Source: Cerasicoccus frondis (lineage in GTDB: Bacteria; Verrucomicrobiota; Verrucomicrobiia; Opitutales; Cerasicoccaceae). From it: 64,000 nt of DNA. This document shows positions 1 through 7,446 of the stretch, piece after piece; position 1 is the first letter of the stretch, and each line of letters starts with the position of its first letter. Both the position numbers and the translations under genes were made by a program. The stretch is taken from the NCBI GenBank assembly GCA_031296915.1, contig JAVDPC010000001.1, forward strand, positions 248,001-312,000. Reading direction: 5' to 3'. The notes beneath the pieces were generated by a model. The model saw only the letters and a program-made list of their open reading frames with translations. It had not been told where the DNA came from and did not search any database.

Positions 1-765
1 CGCATCTTTGATTGTGTCCATTTCGCCACCAATTTCTATCCACCAGAAGTTGTTTCCAGTAGGCCAAAAACGGGCCGAATGAGGATGATCATCATCAAGC
101 TTTCGTGCAAATGATGGCGGATTGAAAGGTATATGATCGTTCGGATCAATTTCTCTCAATTGTAGCAAAATCGAACTTCCCATAGTCTTCCGATCAGCCA
201 TTTCTTTTCCGTGAGGCTCACCGTGCACCAAACTATCCTCGCGGCCCCATCGGTATCCCGCCCCAGAAAATCTCAAGATTGAATCGCCAGAACAATCGAT
301 AAAATTGGTAGCTTTTACATCAATCCAAGTATGCCTAGTGAGATGCCATGCACGCAACCCCGTAATCCTTCCTGAGCTAGCAGATACATCACATACAGAG
401 CAAGAAAGGTACAGCTGGATATTTACTTCACGTTCAACCATCTCATACAATACAGTATCCCAAATGGGATATTTAAGATTGGGATTTCTATAATAATTCA
501 ACAACTGAATCTCTTCCAAGATACCCGCCTCTTTAAAGTATCGACCATGAGCACCACATATCCACATTCGAATTTCGCTAGAGGCATTTCCACCAAGTAC
601 AGGCCTATCTTGTAAAAGTAAAACGCTAGCCCCTTGGCGAGCAGCTGATATCGCCGCACAGATACCTGATATACCGCCACCCACTACGCATATATCAGCT
701 TCAATTGTTTCGATCGGAGCCCGTGTTATCACTGGCATTAATGTAGAATCCGACTCGGATTTCAT
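1..765 (-). CDS. FAD-dependent oxidoreductase, C-terminus cut by window edge
   Basis: Reading the complement from ATG at 765 gives an uninterrupted 255-codon frame to base 1, so the gene continues outside the window. The N-terminal half has a dinucleotide-binding signature, CVVGGGISGICAA, at about residues 32-44, followed by LGGNASSE and RMWICGAHG. Further on it has NNFWWIEIGGEMD. These are typical of the FAD_oxidored family (PF12831), which is common in polysaccharide-degradation loci of Verrucomicrobia and Planctomycetes. The substrate cannot be told; a sugar or sugar-acid oxidation role is inference from context. No signal peptide is apparent. An AT-rich stretch lies directly upstream (766-800). 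Confidence 0.85.
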   Translation of the reverse strand, partial: MKSESDSTLMPVITRAPIETIEADICVVGGGISGICAAISAARQGASVLLLQDRPVLGGNASSEIRMWICGAHGRYFKEAGILEEIQLLNYYRNPNLKYPIWDTVLYEMVEREVNIQLYLSCSVCDVSASSGRITGLRAWHLTRHTWIDVKATNFIDCSGDSILRFSGAGYRWGREDSLVHGEPHGKEMADRKTMGSSILLQLREIDPNDHIPFNPPSFARKLDDDHPHSARFWPTGNNFWWIEIGGEMDTIKDA

Positions 766-871
766 AATTTAAATTTTTAATAATTTAAAATATCTTACGT
801 AGAGAATAGACATGTAGCCCATCAAAAGATTCTCTCGGCACTGGCATTCACCCGCCATGTAGAGCATTCAA

Positions 872-917
872 CAAAGAAAATGGCGCGCCATACTTTGCTA
901 AAACATATGGCGCGCCA
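872..917 (-). terminator. Rho-independent terminator after PEP-CTERM gene
   Basis: A perfect 12-bp inverted repeat (arms 881-892 and 906-917, 13-nt loop) is followed, in the minus-strand reading, by TTTTCTTTGTT. Each arm contains the 8-bp palindrome GGCGCGCC, so the two arms are also near-direct repeats. It lies about 50 nt past the stop of the PEP-CTERM gene at 968-1711. Confidence 0.75.
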
Positions 918-967
918 CCGAGGAGTGATCGAGAATGACGATCACAATAGATTGCCTAGCACCTAGA

Positions 968-1711
968 TTATTTCTTTCGACGCTTAATAACTGCAACGCC
1001 CAAACCAAGAATCCCGACCAATAAACCGTACGTACTCACTTCGGGGATTGCTGCGATACTCAAATCACCATATGCGACTGACATATCGGAATCACCAGGC
1101 TCGGTTCGGTTCGTGTATGCTACTATGGACGTATTCAAGCCAGTAGTAATGGTATCAAAGCTTGGTGTTACAATTGTTCCAGAACCACCATTTCCAGCCA
1201 CAGTCAAAGAGACAACTAGGTCTGTTCCAGTATAATCAAAGTCAGCTGTAAAGGTATACAACTCCCCGTTTGCAAAAGTCACGCCTGTATCATTTTGCTC
1301 AACACGCACAGTGTCCTGAGCAGTGCCAAGGTTGCGAATGCGAAGTGTGTTCACCGCATTAAAATCGATAATCAGGTAGTTTGTAGTCGGGCTGTTTACA
1401 CTATCACCAAAAAGGGCCAACCCAAACGAATCAGTATTGATACCAGAAGTGACGGTGAAATTCGTAGTGATAGTAAAATCTTGAGGTGCCCCACCACCAA
1501 CTCCAGTAACATCTAAAGCAGCACTTGTACGCGTGCCAGCTGAAGTGAGAGTATTCACATAATCACCACTTGAAAGGGCCCAGGTCCCAGATGTCGTAAA
1601 GTCAGATACGTCACTGGAGAAGTCGTTGAAGTAGGGAAGCGTAACAGCAGCCGAAGCTGATGTTGCCAGAACAAGAGATGCAAACATAGTGGGATAGATA
1701 CACGTTTTCAT
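968..1711 (-). CDS. PEP-CTERM sorting domain protein (247 aa)
   Basis: Secreted protein with a signal peptide (MKTCIYPTMFASLVLATSASA) and a C-terminal sorting tail made of a short motif, a hydrophobic helix and the basic end KRRKK. Such tails are recognised by exosortase, which anchors or releases the protein at the envelope. The motif here reads PEVSTYG rather than the usual PEPSTYG. The middle (about residues 25-215) is rich in Thr, Ser, Gly and Asp and looks like a beta-sandwich of the LamG/concanavalin kind, which in this setting often means carbohydrate binding; that is inference. It is divergent from the LacI gene at 1837 and is followed by a strong terminator. Confidence 0.8.
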   Translation of the reverse strand: MKTCIYPTMFASLVLATSASAAVTLPYFNDFSSDVSDFTTSGTWALSSGDYVNTLTSAGTRTSAALDVTGVGGGAPQDFTITTNFTVTSGINTDSFGLALFGDSVNSPTTNYLIIDFNAVNTLRIRNLGTAQDTVRVEQNDTGVTFANGELYTFTADFDYTGTDLVVSLTVAGNGGSGTIVTPSFDTITTGLNTSIVAYTNRTEPGDSDMSVAYGDLSIAAIPEVSTYGLLVGILGLGVAVIKRRKK

Positions 1712-1740
1712 GGTATTCGATTTTTAGCTTTGGGTTTTAG

Positions 1741-1756
1741 TGAGTTTATAAACTCA
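1741..1756. promoter_or_regulatory. 16-bp perfect palindrome, candidate operator
   Basis: TGAGTTTATAAACTCA is a perfect palindrome 30 nt upstream of the PEP-CTERM start, in the intergenic region shared with the divergent LacI gene. It suits a dimeric regulator. The binding protein is not known. Confidence 0.4.
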
Positions 1757-1806
1757 TTAGAATAATCTCATTATTTAAATATCTTACAGAATTTGAAGCT
1801 TGATAG

Positions 1807-1824
1807 AATGCCAACTGTGGCATT
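1807..1824. promoter_or_regulatory. Inverted repeat at LacI gene start, candidate autoregulatory operator
   Basis: AATGCCA-ACTG-TGGCATT, with 7-bp perfect arms and a 4-nt spacer, ends 12 nt before the ATG of the LacI gene at 1837. The position fits autorepression. The assignment to this LacI protein is inference. Confidence 0.45.
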
Positions 1825-1836
1825 AGCGTAATTAGT

Positions 1837-2862
1837 ATGCGCCCTTCACTACGAGATGTGGCCCTCAAGGCAGGTGTAAATGCGACAACGGTATCACGTG
1901 CACTAAAAAACGACCCCAGGGTCAAAAAAGACACGCGTGATAGAATTCTTATCATCGCCCAAGAGATGGGATACCAGCGTGACGCTCGATTAGATGCATT
2001 GAATTTTTATCGTAACGCGAAGCGTCAGAATAAATCCAAGGAAGTAATCGCATGGTTGACGAACTTCGATGGTCCACACGATTGGCAAGGCATCGGAACC
2101 TACGCCACTATTTTTCGCTCATTATCAAGGATTGCAGAAAAATCTGGATATAGAGTCGATCCATTCTGGATTGAACCGAAAAAAATGCCTCCCAGGCGCG
2201 TTAGTGAGATCCTAAGAAATAGAGGAATACGGGGGGTTATCATTGGCGTAGAGAAAGACAATGAGTCTCGGATTCAACTAGACTGGGAACATTTCTCTGC
2301 GATTACACTGAGCCCAAGGTCCGGTGCTCCATATTTGAATTCAATAAAGCGAGATTTCTTTCACGATATAGAGTTGTGTGTCAGAAAAATGGTTGAACGA
2401 GGACTTCGTAGAATTATACTCATATACCACAAACGCTTCGGAGAGTATGTTGGCAATTACGCAAACGGATCCTTTCTGGCAACAACAAGTAAATTATTGG
2501 GGCAATCCGGGAATATTTACTGCTCCCATAGAACTGAATATACTCAAAAACTTCCAATTTGGCTCAAGGAAAGCAAGGCCGACGGTGTTCTCACAACCGC
2601 CATTCATCATTACATTGATGCAGTAAAATCAGTTCACGAAACAGAAAGGCCTTTTGTAGCAAGCCTTGACACGCAATTTGAAACGAATTCTGAAATCATA
2701 CCGGGAATTCTGTATGAGCCAGACGCTTACGCTCAAGTAATATTCAATCAAATAGCAAGCCAACTAAATCGCTTTGAACTTGGTCTGCCTGAACATCGCC
2801 TAATAACTTCATTTCCTGGCAGATGGGTTGATGAATCCTCCACGCCGAACGTTACAGACTAG
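1837..2862 (+). CDS. LacI-family transcriptional regulator
   Basis: This is a DNA-binding repressor or activator that responds to a sugar. The N-terminal LacI helix-turn-helix is clear: LRDVALKAGVNATTVSRAL at about residues 5-23, then the hinge region ending MGYQRDARLDAL. The rest (about residues 65-335) is a periplasmic-binding-protein-like effector domain. At 341 aa it is of normal family length. ATG at 1837 puts the HTH right at the N-terminus, as expected. No clear ribosome-binding site precedes it. It is divergent from the PEP-CTERM gene, and two palindromes lie between them. The effector sugar is unknown. Confidence 0.92.
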   Translation: MRPSLRDVALKAGVNATTVSRALKNDPRVKKDTRDRILIIAQEMGYQRDARLDALNFYRNAKRQNKSKEVIAWLTNFDGPHDWQGIGTYATIFRSLSRIAEKSGYRVDPFWIEPKKMPPRRVSEILRNRGIRGVIIGVEKDNESRIQLDWEHFSAITLSPRSGAPYLNSIKRDFFHDIELCVRKMVERGLRRIILIYHKRFGEYVGNYANGSFLATTSKLLGQSGNIYCSHRTEYTQKLPIWLKESKADGVLTTAIHHYIDAVKSVHETERPFVASLDTQFETNSEIIPGILYEPDAYAQVIFNQIASQLNRFELGLPEHRLITSFPGRWVDESSTPNVTD

Positions 2863-2904
2863 CATTCATACCCAAAAGAGCAATTCCACCCCCAGACTGC
2901 TGCA

Positions 2905-3921
2905 TTAACCATCATGATGCTCTATATCTTCAATAGAACTTATCAGTCTAAATTTACCACCAGTTCGACCAGCAATGCGACGCATACCATCTTCGGCCCT
3001 GGGCTCACCTAGTGCTATCGTATGGATTCGCAAATCTCTATTTTCCCGTTTCCATTCACTGACCAATTGCAACGTCTCTTCAATATCTTCATCACTAGTA
3101 GCACCGTCAGTTAAAAAGTAAACAACCTCTGGTGCCGGTTTCAACGCTCGAGCCAATCTGATGGGATTCTGCCAAACGGTGCCACCTGATATAGGCTCAC
3201 GATCAATAATGTTTATAATTCTAGCTCGAAAATTATTATTAAGCGGGTGCCAAGTTGGTTTACTCAATACATTAAAATCCTTCGGGCGATGAGTATGCAT
3301 ATCATTGGGACCTCCAGTATAGAGCGGTCGAACTGCATGTTGATTTTCACCCGCATTCCAAGCGGGCCCTGAAAAAAATATAACACTAACCATCATTTGA
3401 CTATCCAATTCACTGAATGTGCTGATTAGGTGTTTTTTCAACAAATCAATTCGCATCATATTGCTTCCCAGCAACGGATCCTTCATGGACTTAGAATAAT
3501 CGACAATGAAGCATACACTTTCACTCCGATCACGAATTCCACCAAAACGTAAATTCAATTTTTTCAAGTCAATGCCCGAACCAATTCCAGGTCCAAATCC
3601 GCGCCTCCCAATATTTGAACGCGGCTCAATAACGGGAAAGTCTATATCCAAATCAACTAACGGCATATCTCGCGGATCCAGGGCGATGACCTTAGTCGAT
3701 GATTGTGGTGGCTTTTTATTAGATAGCTGAACCGGAATTTGTTTAGGCGGAGGAACGGGTTCTACCATTGGTGGAGCCACCATTTGAGATTCCTCTTTAT
3801 CATTGTGAGCATTGATAAGCGTTATACTTCCGATAGCAATTAGCCCAATCACGTGTATCAGCAGACTGATAATTGTAATTTTAAAAAGCGTATTCTTAGC
3901 GTTTGATCGTCTTGGGGTCAT
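2905..3921 (-). CDS. Membrane-anchored von Willebrand factor A domain protein
   Basis: One transmembrane helix (about residues 14-36) is followed by a proline-rich periplasmic linker (PPMVEPVPPPK, about 50-60), a Gly-rich stretch, and a vWA domain from about residue 134. The metal-ion-dependent adhesion site DxSxS is present as DYSKS at 141-145, and a later conserved TDG lies in YFLTDGATSDED. The topology resembles TonB/ExbD-associated vWA proteins common in Planctomycetes and Verrucomicrobia. It probably mediates protein-protein contacts in the periplasm; the partner is unknown. It is convergent with the LacI gene (42 nt gap), and no ExbB/ExbD genes are seen beside it. Confidence 0.8.
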   Translation of the reverse strand: MTPRRSNAKNTLFKITIISLLIHVIGLIAIGSITLINAHNDKEESQMVAPPMVEPVPPPKQIPVQLSNKKPPQSSTKVIALDPRDMPLVDLDIDFPVIEPRSNIGRRGFGPGIGSGIDLKKLNLRFGGIRDRSESVCFIVDYSKSMKDPLLGSNMMRIDLLKKHLISTFSELDSQMMVSVIFFSGPAWNAGENQHAVRPLYTGGPNDMHTHRPKDFNVLSKPTWHPLNNNFRARIINIIDREPISGGTVWQNPIRLARALKPAPEVVYFLTDGATSDEDIEETLQLVSEWKRENRDLRIHTIALGEPRAEDGMRRIAGRTGGKFRLISSIEDIEHHDG

Positions 3922-3982
3922 GGGATTAAATTTATTATAAATAAAGATACCAGTTTCCCAAAATCATGCACCTACAATGTTC

Positions 3983-3996
3983 CGTTATCCGTAACG
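3983..3996. promoter_or_regulatory. CGTTA-N4-TAACG operator-like site 1
   Basis: CGTTA-TCCG-TAACG lies in the 271-nt gap between the vWA gene (minus) and the GH78-like gene (plus), 197 nt upstream of the latter's ATG. The same arms and spacing recur at 16779, 18769 and 22044. The rest of 3922-4192 shows nothing further. Confidence 0.55.
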
Positions 3997-4192
3997 AACA
4001 ATATCTCTATCCTCGACATGATCGGTGCAAAGATCGTTATTCTTTTGAGTAAACCATTGGCTTACATTAGCCATAGATAATTCAAGCATCACCCCATATG
4101 CGTGTCATTTAGTAGAAGCCTAGCCACCAGACCCGACACAACATTCACCTTCAGGTAGCTAGATAATATAAAAAATAACGACAGCCCAACAA

Positions 4193-6535
4193 ATGAGCTC
4201 ATCTCCCCCAATAAACAATGCTATGTCAGCGCGTTGGATATGGCCCCAAAGCATGCACTGGGATTTGCATAATTGCTATGCTCAATTCCGAAAGAGATTC
4301 AATTTGAGCACCACTCCTTCAAAAGCAGACATACATATTACAGCAGACCAATCTTACCAACTTCACGTCAATGGGCGCTACGTATGTCGAGGCCCTGCTC
4401 GCGGATTTCAACAGAACTGGCCCATTGATGCTGTCAACATTGCCCAATACCTAAAGACTGGTGAGAATTTGATTGCCATAAGAGCCTACAATCCAGGCTA
4501 CAGCAATTTTCAATATGTTTGCCATGGCTATGCTGGCCTACTGTTTTTCGGCAAAATTGGAAATGAAACGATTATTTCAGATGAAACATGGAAATGCCGA
4601 AGACAGTCTGGCATCCAACGATCAAGCGCTCCGGTAAGCATGCAGCTATTTAGCCAGGAAATCATTGATCTGAACGAAGAAGATCCGAACTGGATGCAAC
4701 TCGGTTATGATGACAGCTTTTGGTCAAATGGCCTACAAAGCTGTGAATGGAATGCAATGCCATGGCACTCATTGAGCAGTAGAGATATCCCATTGCTTCA
4801 TGAAAACGAAATCTCACCATTTAAGCAAATTGGAGAGCAATCGGGTATATCCCATAAAAGCTACACTCGCGCCTACAATCTGTCCACCCTACGCCACGAT
4901 GAAGGATTGCAACACACTAAATCTGTGTATGCCCATGGTAACACCGAGGTGGCAGCTACAAAAAAAGGGCATTGGCGAAGTATCCTTTTTGATTTGGAAA
5001 AAGTTCATGTTGGTAGCCTCATGCTACAAGTGGACAACGCAATTGGTGGGGAAATCATAGATGCTCATTTTTTTGAGACTATAGACGAAGAATCACTAAC
5101 TCCAGATTATGCACCAGATGCACATTGCCGGATGGCTTTCGCAAACCGCCTGACTGCAAGACCGGGGAGCTTCAAATATAGTTTTTATCACGCATATGGC
5201 TTTCGCTACCTAATACTGACGATACGCGATAACCTGGAGCAATTGATAATCAAACCAACTTTACGCACAGCAGTTTATCCGCATAAGCTTACTGGTAAAT
5301 TTCATTCTTCAGAGACAGAACTCAACAGAATATGGGAAACGTGTGCATGGACTCAAGAAGTCTGCTGCCTAGATGCGTATGTAGACACCCCCTGGAGAGA
5401 ACAAGCACAATGGTGGGGTGATGCTCGAGTACAAGCATGGAATACATTTCACATGAGCGGTGATGCACGTTTATTCAACCGAGGCATTCGGCAAATCGCC
5501 GCCCAAACGACACCCGATGGACTAACATACGGTCATGCCCCCACGATAGCGCACAATTGTATCTTACCCGATTTTACCCTGATTTGGATTATAACCTTAT
5601 GGGACTACTACTGGCAGACAGGTTCACTTGCCCCCTTCATGGAACACATTCCTCAGATATTAAATGCCTTAGATTACTTTGAAAAATGGACCGATCCAGA
5701 TCTAGGACTACTGAAGCACGATAATCGATTCTGGCTTTTTTTGGATTGGACTGAACTACGGAAAGATGGTTACTCCAGCGTTTATAACCTTTGGTATTTA
5801 TATGCACTGAATAAACTAGTAAAATTGAGTAATTTGGCCGGCCTAACCGATATGGCCAATACTTGCACATTACGGGCAGACCGTCTCAGAATCCATTTGA
5901 ACAAACTAATTACGGATTCAGGCCTACTACGCGATGGATACACGGAAAATGGTTGCATTGACAACGAAACATCCATTCATGCACAAACGTTGTCCATAAT
6001 GACTCAACTAAGCCCGGCTAACAATGACGCAATGATAAACAAGCGCCTCCTAGCCTACTTGAATGGAACGCACCAGACTAGTATCCACCCTTCAGCATAT
6101 TGGATTACATACGTCTACACCGTATTAAACGATTCCGGACATGCATATGATGTCCTTAGAGACATCCTCAAAAGATGGGGGCCAATGGTCGCCCATGGGA
6201 CCACATGGGAAAATTTTGAGCCAAAGAAAGGACACGAAAGCCATTCACACGCATGGTCGGCGCATCCAATTTTTCATTTAATGCAGATCATCGGGGGCAT
6301 ACGCCAAACAGCTCCAAAGTGGGAATCAATTCGCTATACCCCCCTATTCTATGGAGACTCAGCAAATATAGTCATCCCCACTCCCTTAGGAAATATCTCT
6401 TCTAAATGGCAACGTCAGAAATCAGTGATAAAAGGAAACCTACACCTACCAGATACGATGAGCGCAAGCGTGCATCTAATGAATCATAAATCTAAAGCAA
6501 TCACCGGGAGCTACGAGTATGAAGTTGAACTATAG
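4193..6535 (+). CDS. GH78-like alpha-L-rhamnosidase
   Basis: A 780-residue glycoside hydrolase. The N-terminal part (about 10-150) is a jelly-roll of the rhamnosidase N/concanavalin type (SARWIWP, ADQSYQLHVNGRYVCRGPAR). The catalytic (alpha/alpha)6 barrel follows from about residue 370, with the family's conserved block DTPWREQAQWWGDARVQ at 398-414; E403 is at the position of the general acid region in GH78. A C-terminal beta domain closes it. Expected activity is release of terminal alpha-L-rhamnose from polysaccharides or oligosaccharides. No signal peptide is visible, so it may act in the cytoplasm or use another export route. Start alternatives are Met1 and Met10. A CGTTA-N4-TAACG site lies upstream. 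Confidence 0.82.
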   Translation: MSSSPPINNAMSARWIWPQSMHWDLHNCYAQFRKRFNLSTTPSKADIHITADQSYQLHVNGRYVCRGPARGFQQNWPIDAVNIAQYLKTGENLIAIRAYNPGYSNFQYVCHGYAGLLFFGKIGNETIISDETWKCRRQSGIQRSSAPVSMQLFSQEIIDLNEEDPNWMQLGYDDSFWSNGLQSCEWNAMPWHSLSSRDIPLLHENEISPFKQIGEQSGISHKSYTRAYNLSTLRHDEGLQHTKSVYAHGNTEVAATKKGHWRSILFDLEKVHVGSLMLQVDNAIGGEIIDAHFFETIDEESLTPDYAPDAHCRMAFANRLTARPGSFKYSFYHAYGFRYLILTIRDNLEQLIIKPTLRTAVYPHKLTGKFHSSETELNRIWETCAWTQEVCCLDAYVDTPWREQAQWWGDARVQAWNTFHMSGDARLFNRGIRQIAAQTTPDGLTYGHAPTIAHNCILPDFTLIWIITLWDYYWQTGSLAPFMEHIPQILNALDYFEKWTDPDLGLLKHDNRFWLFLDWTELRKDGYSSVYNLWYLYALNKLVKLSNLAGLTDMANTCTLRADRLRIHLNKLITDSGLLRDGYTENGCIDNETSIHAQTLSIMTQLSPANNDAMINKRLLAYLNGTHQTSIHPSAYWITYVYTVLNDSGHAYDVLRDILKRWGPMVAHGTTWENFEPKKGHESHSHAWSAHPIFHLMQIIGGIRQTAPKWESIRYTPLFYGDSANIVIPTPLGNISSKWQRQKSVIKGNLHLPDTMSASVHLMNHKSKAITGSYEYEVEL

Positions 6536-6676
6536 TGCCATTGAGCTATCACGAATTGCAAATCACTAAATAGAATGGCATTTCAACATCACGCTACACT
6601 AACGTTTGCTACAAATGGCGAGCTATTGCACCACCATACCTTCGCAAGCGAAACACCTGCAGCAGATAGAAATTGC

Positions 6677-7387
6677 TTATGGCTTTTTTCCCTTACTCAC
6701 CTGAAAATAATAATCGCTTTCCATAAAATCAGAATCCTCCTCAACCGATGAAACATGCCCATCCAGCCAAAGCACATTGGCAGTGTTGCCAGGGTGCCGA
6801 AAGTGGACAACACTGCTGGTTGTAGATTCACTGGGGGATCTCAATGTTGACTTCCAGTAAGTCTCCGATTTTGTCGGATCCCATGAATCAGCCATGAAAA
6901 CAGTTTCAACAGGATTAATAACCTGAAACGACCCAACCATGCGATTACTTTTGTTCACTGATTCAATGTAGGATAGATAATGCCAATTATGGCTATAGCC
7001 AAATGTCCCCGGCCTTTCAGGACATATATATACTGGCATGTCTTCATAAGAGCTAAAGCTCTTGCTCGGACCATTGTCACTCTGCCATCCAAGATATGGC
7101 GCAAGGATACCCGTCCAATGTCGCATTTGCAATTGTGGACCATCCCCCGGCGAAAAGCAGGGGACGATTCTGCCCTGATTGTCTGCTGACCACATCATTG
7201 CCGCCTTACCGATCTGACCTAGGTTTGAAGAGCATTGAACCGCATGGGCCTTAGATTTCACATGCCCGATTACAGGAATGAGAATCGCCGCCAAAATTGC
7301 GATTACGGCTATGACAACCAGTAGTTCGGTGAGGGTAAATGCCTTTGCGAGCATTGCATGATATTTAAATCGGGGTATAGTTTTCAT
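6677..7387 (-). CDS. Type II secretion/type IV pilin-like pseudopilin (H-X9-DG type)
   Basis: It has the class III prepilin leader: a basic start and then A|FTLTELLVVIAVIAILAAILIP at about residues 16-37, with the conserved Glu at position 5 after the expected cleavage. The C-terminal part contains RHPGN...LWLDGHVSS, matching the prepilin-type processing-associated H-X9-DG region, here with ten rather than nine residues between His and Asp-Gly. Such proteins are numerous in Verrucomicrobia and Planctomycetes and probably assemble into a pseudopilus or are surface exposed. It lies 59 nt downstream of the GH gene at 7447-9759 on the same strand and may be in its operon. Confidence 0.85.
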   Translation of the reverse strand: MKTIPRFKYHAMLAKAFTLTELLVVIAVIAILAAILIPVIGHVKSKAHAVQCSSNLGQIGKAAMMWSADNQGRIVPCFSPGDGPQLQMRHWTGILAPYLGWQSDNGPSKSFSSYEDMPVYICPERPGTFGYSHNWHYLSYIESVNKSNRMVGSFQVINPVETVFMADSWDPTKSETYWKSTLRSPSESTTSSVVHFRHPGNTANVLWLDGHVSSVEEDSDFMESDYYFQVSKGKKP

Positions 7388-7446
7388 AATTATCTACGGA
7401 TTTAATTACTCAAGTCCACCACCTCTCCACTATTGCCAAGAGGATC

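Noticed and set aside
6537..6580. TGCCATT...AATGGCA inverted repeat after the GH78-like gene.
   Set aside because: Only 7-bp arms with a 31-nt loop and no T-run; too weak to call a terminator.
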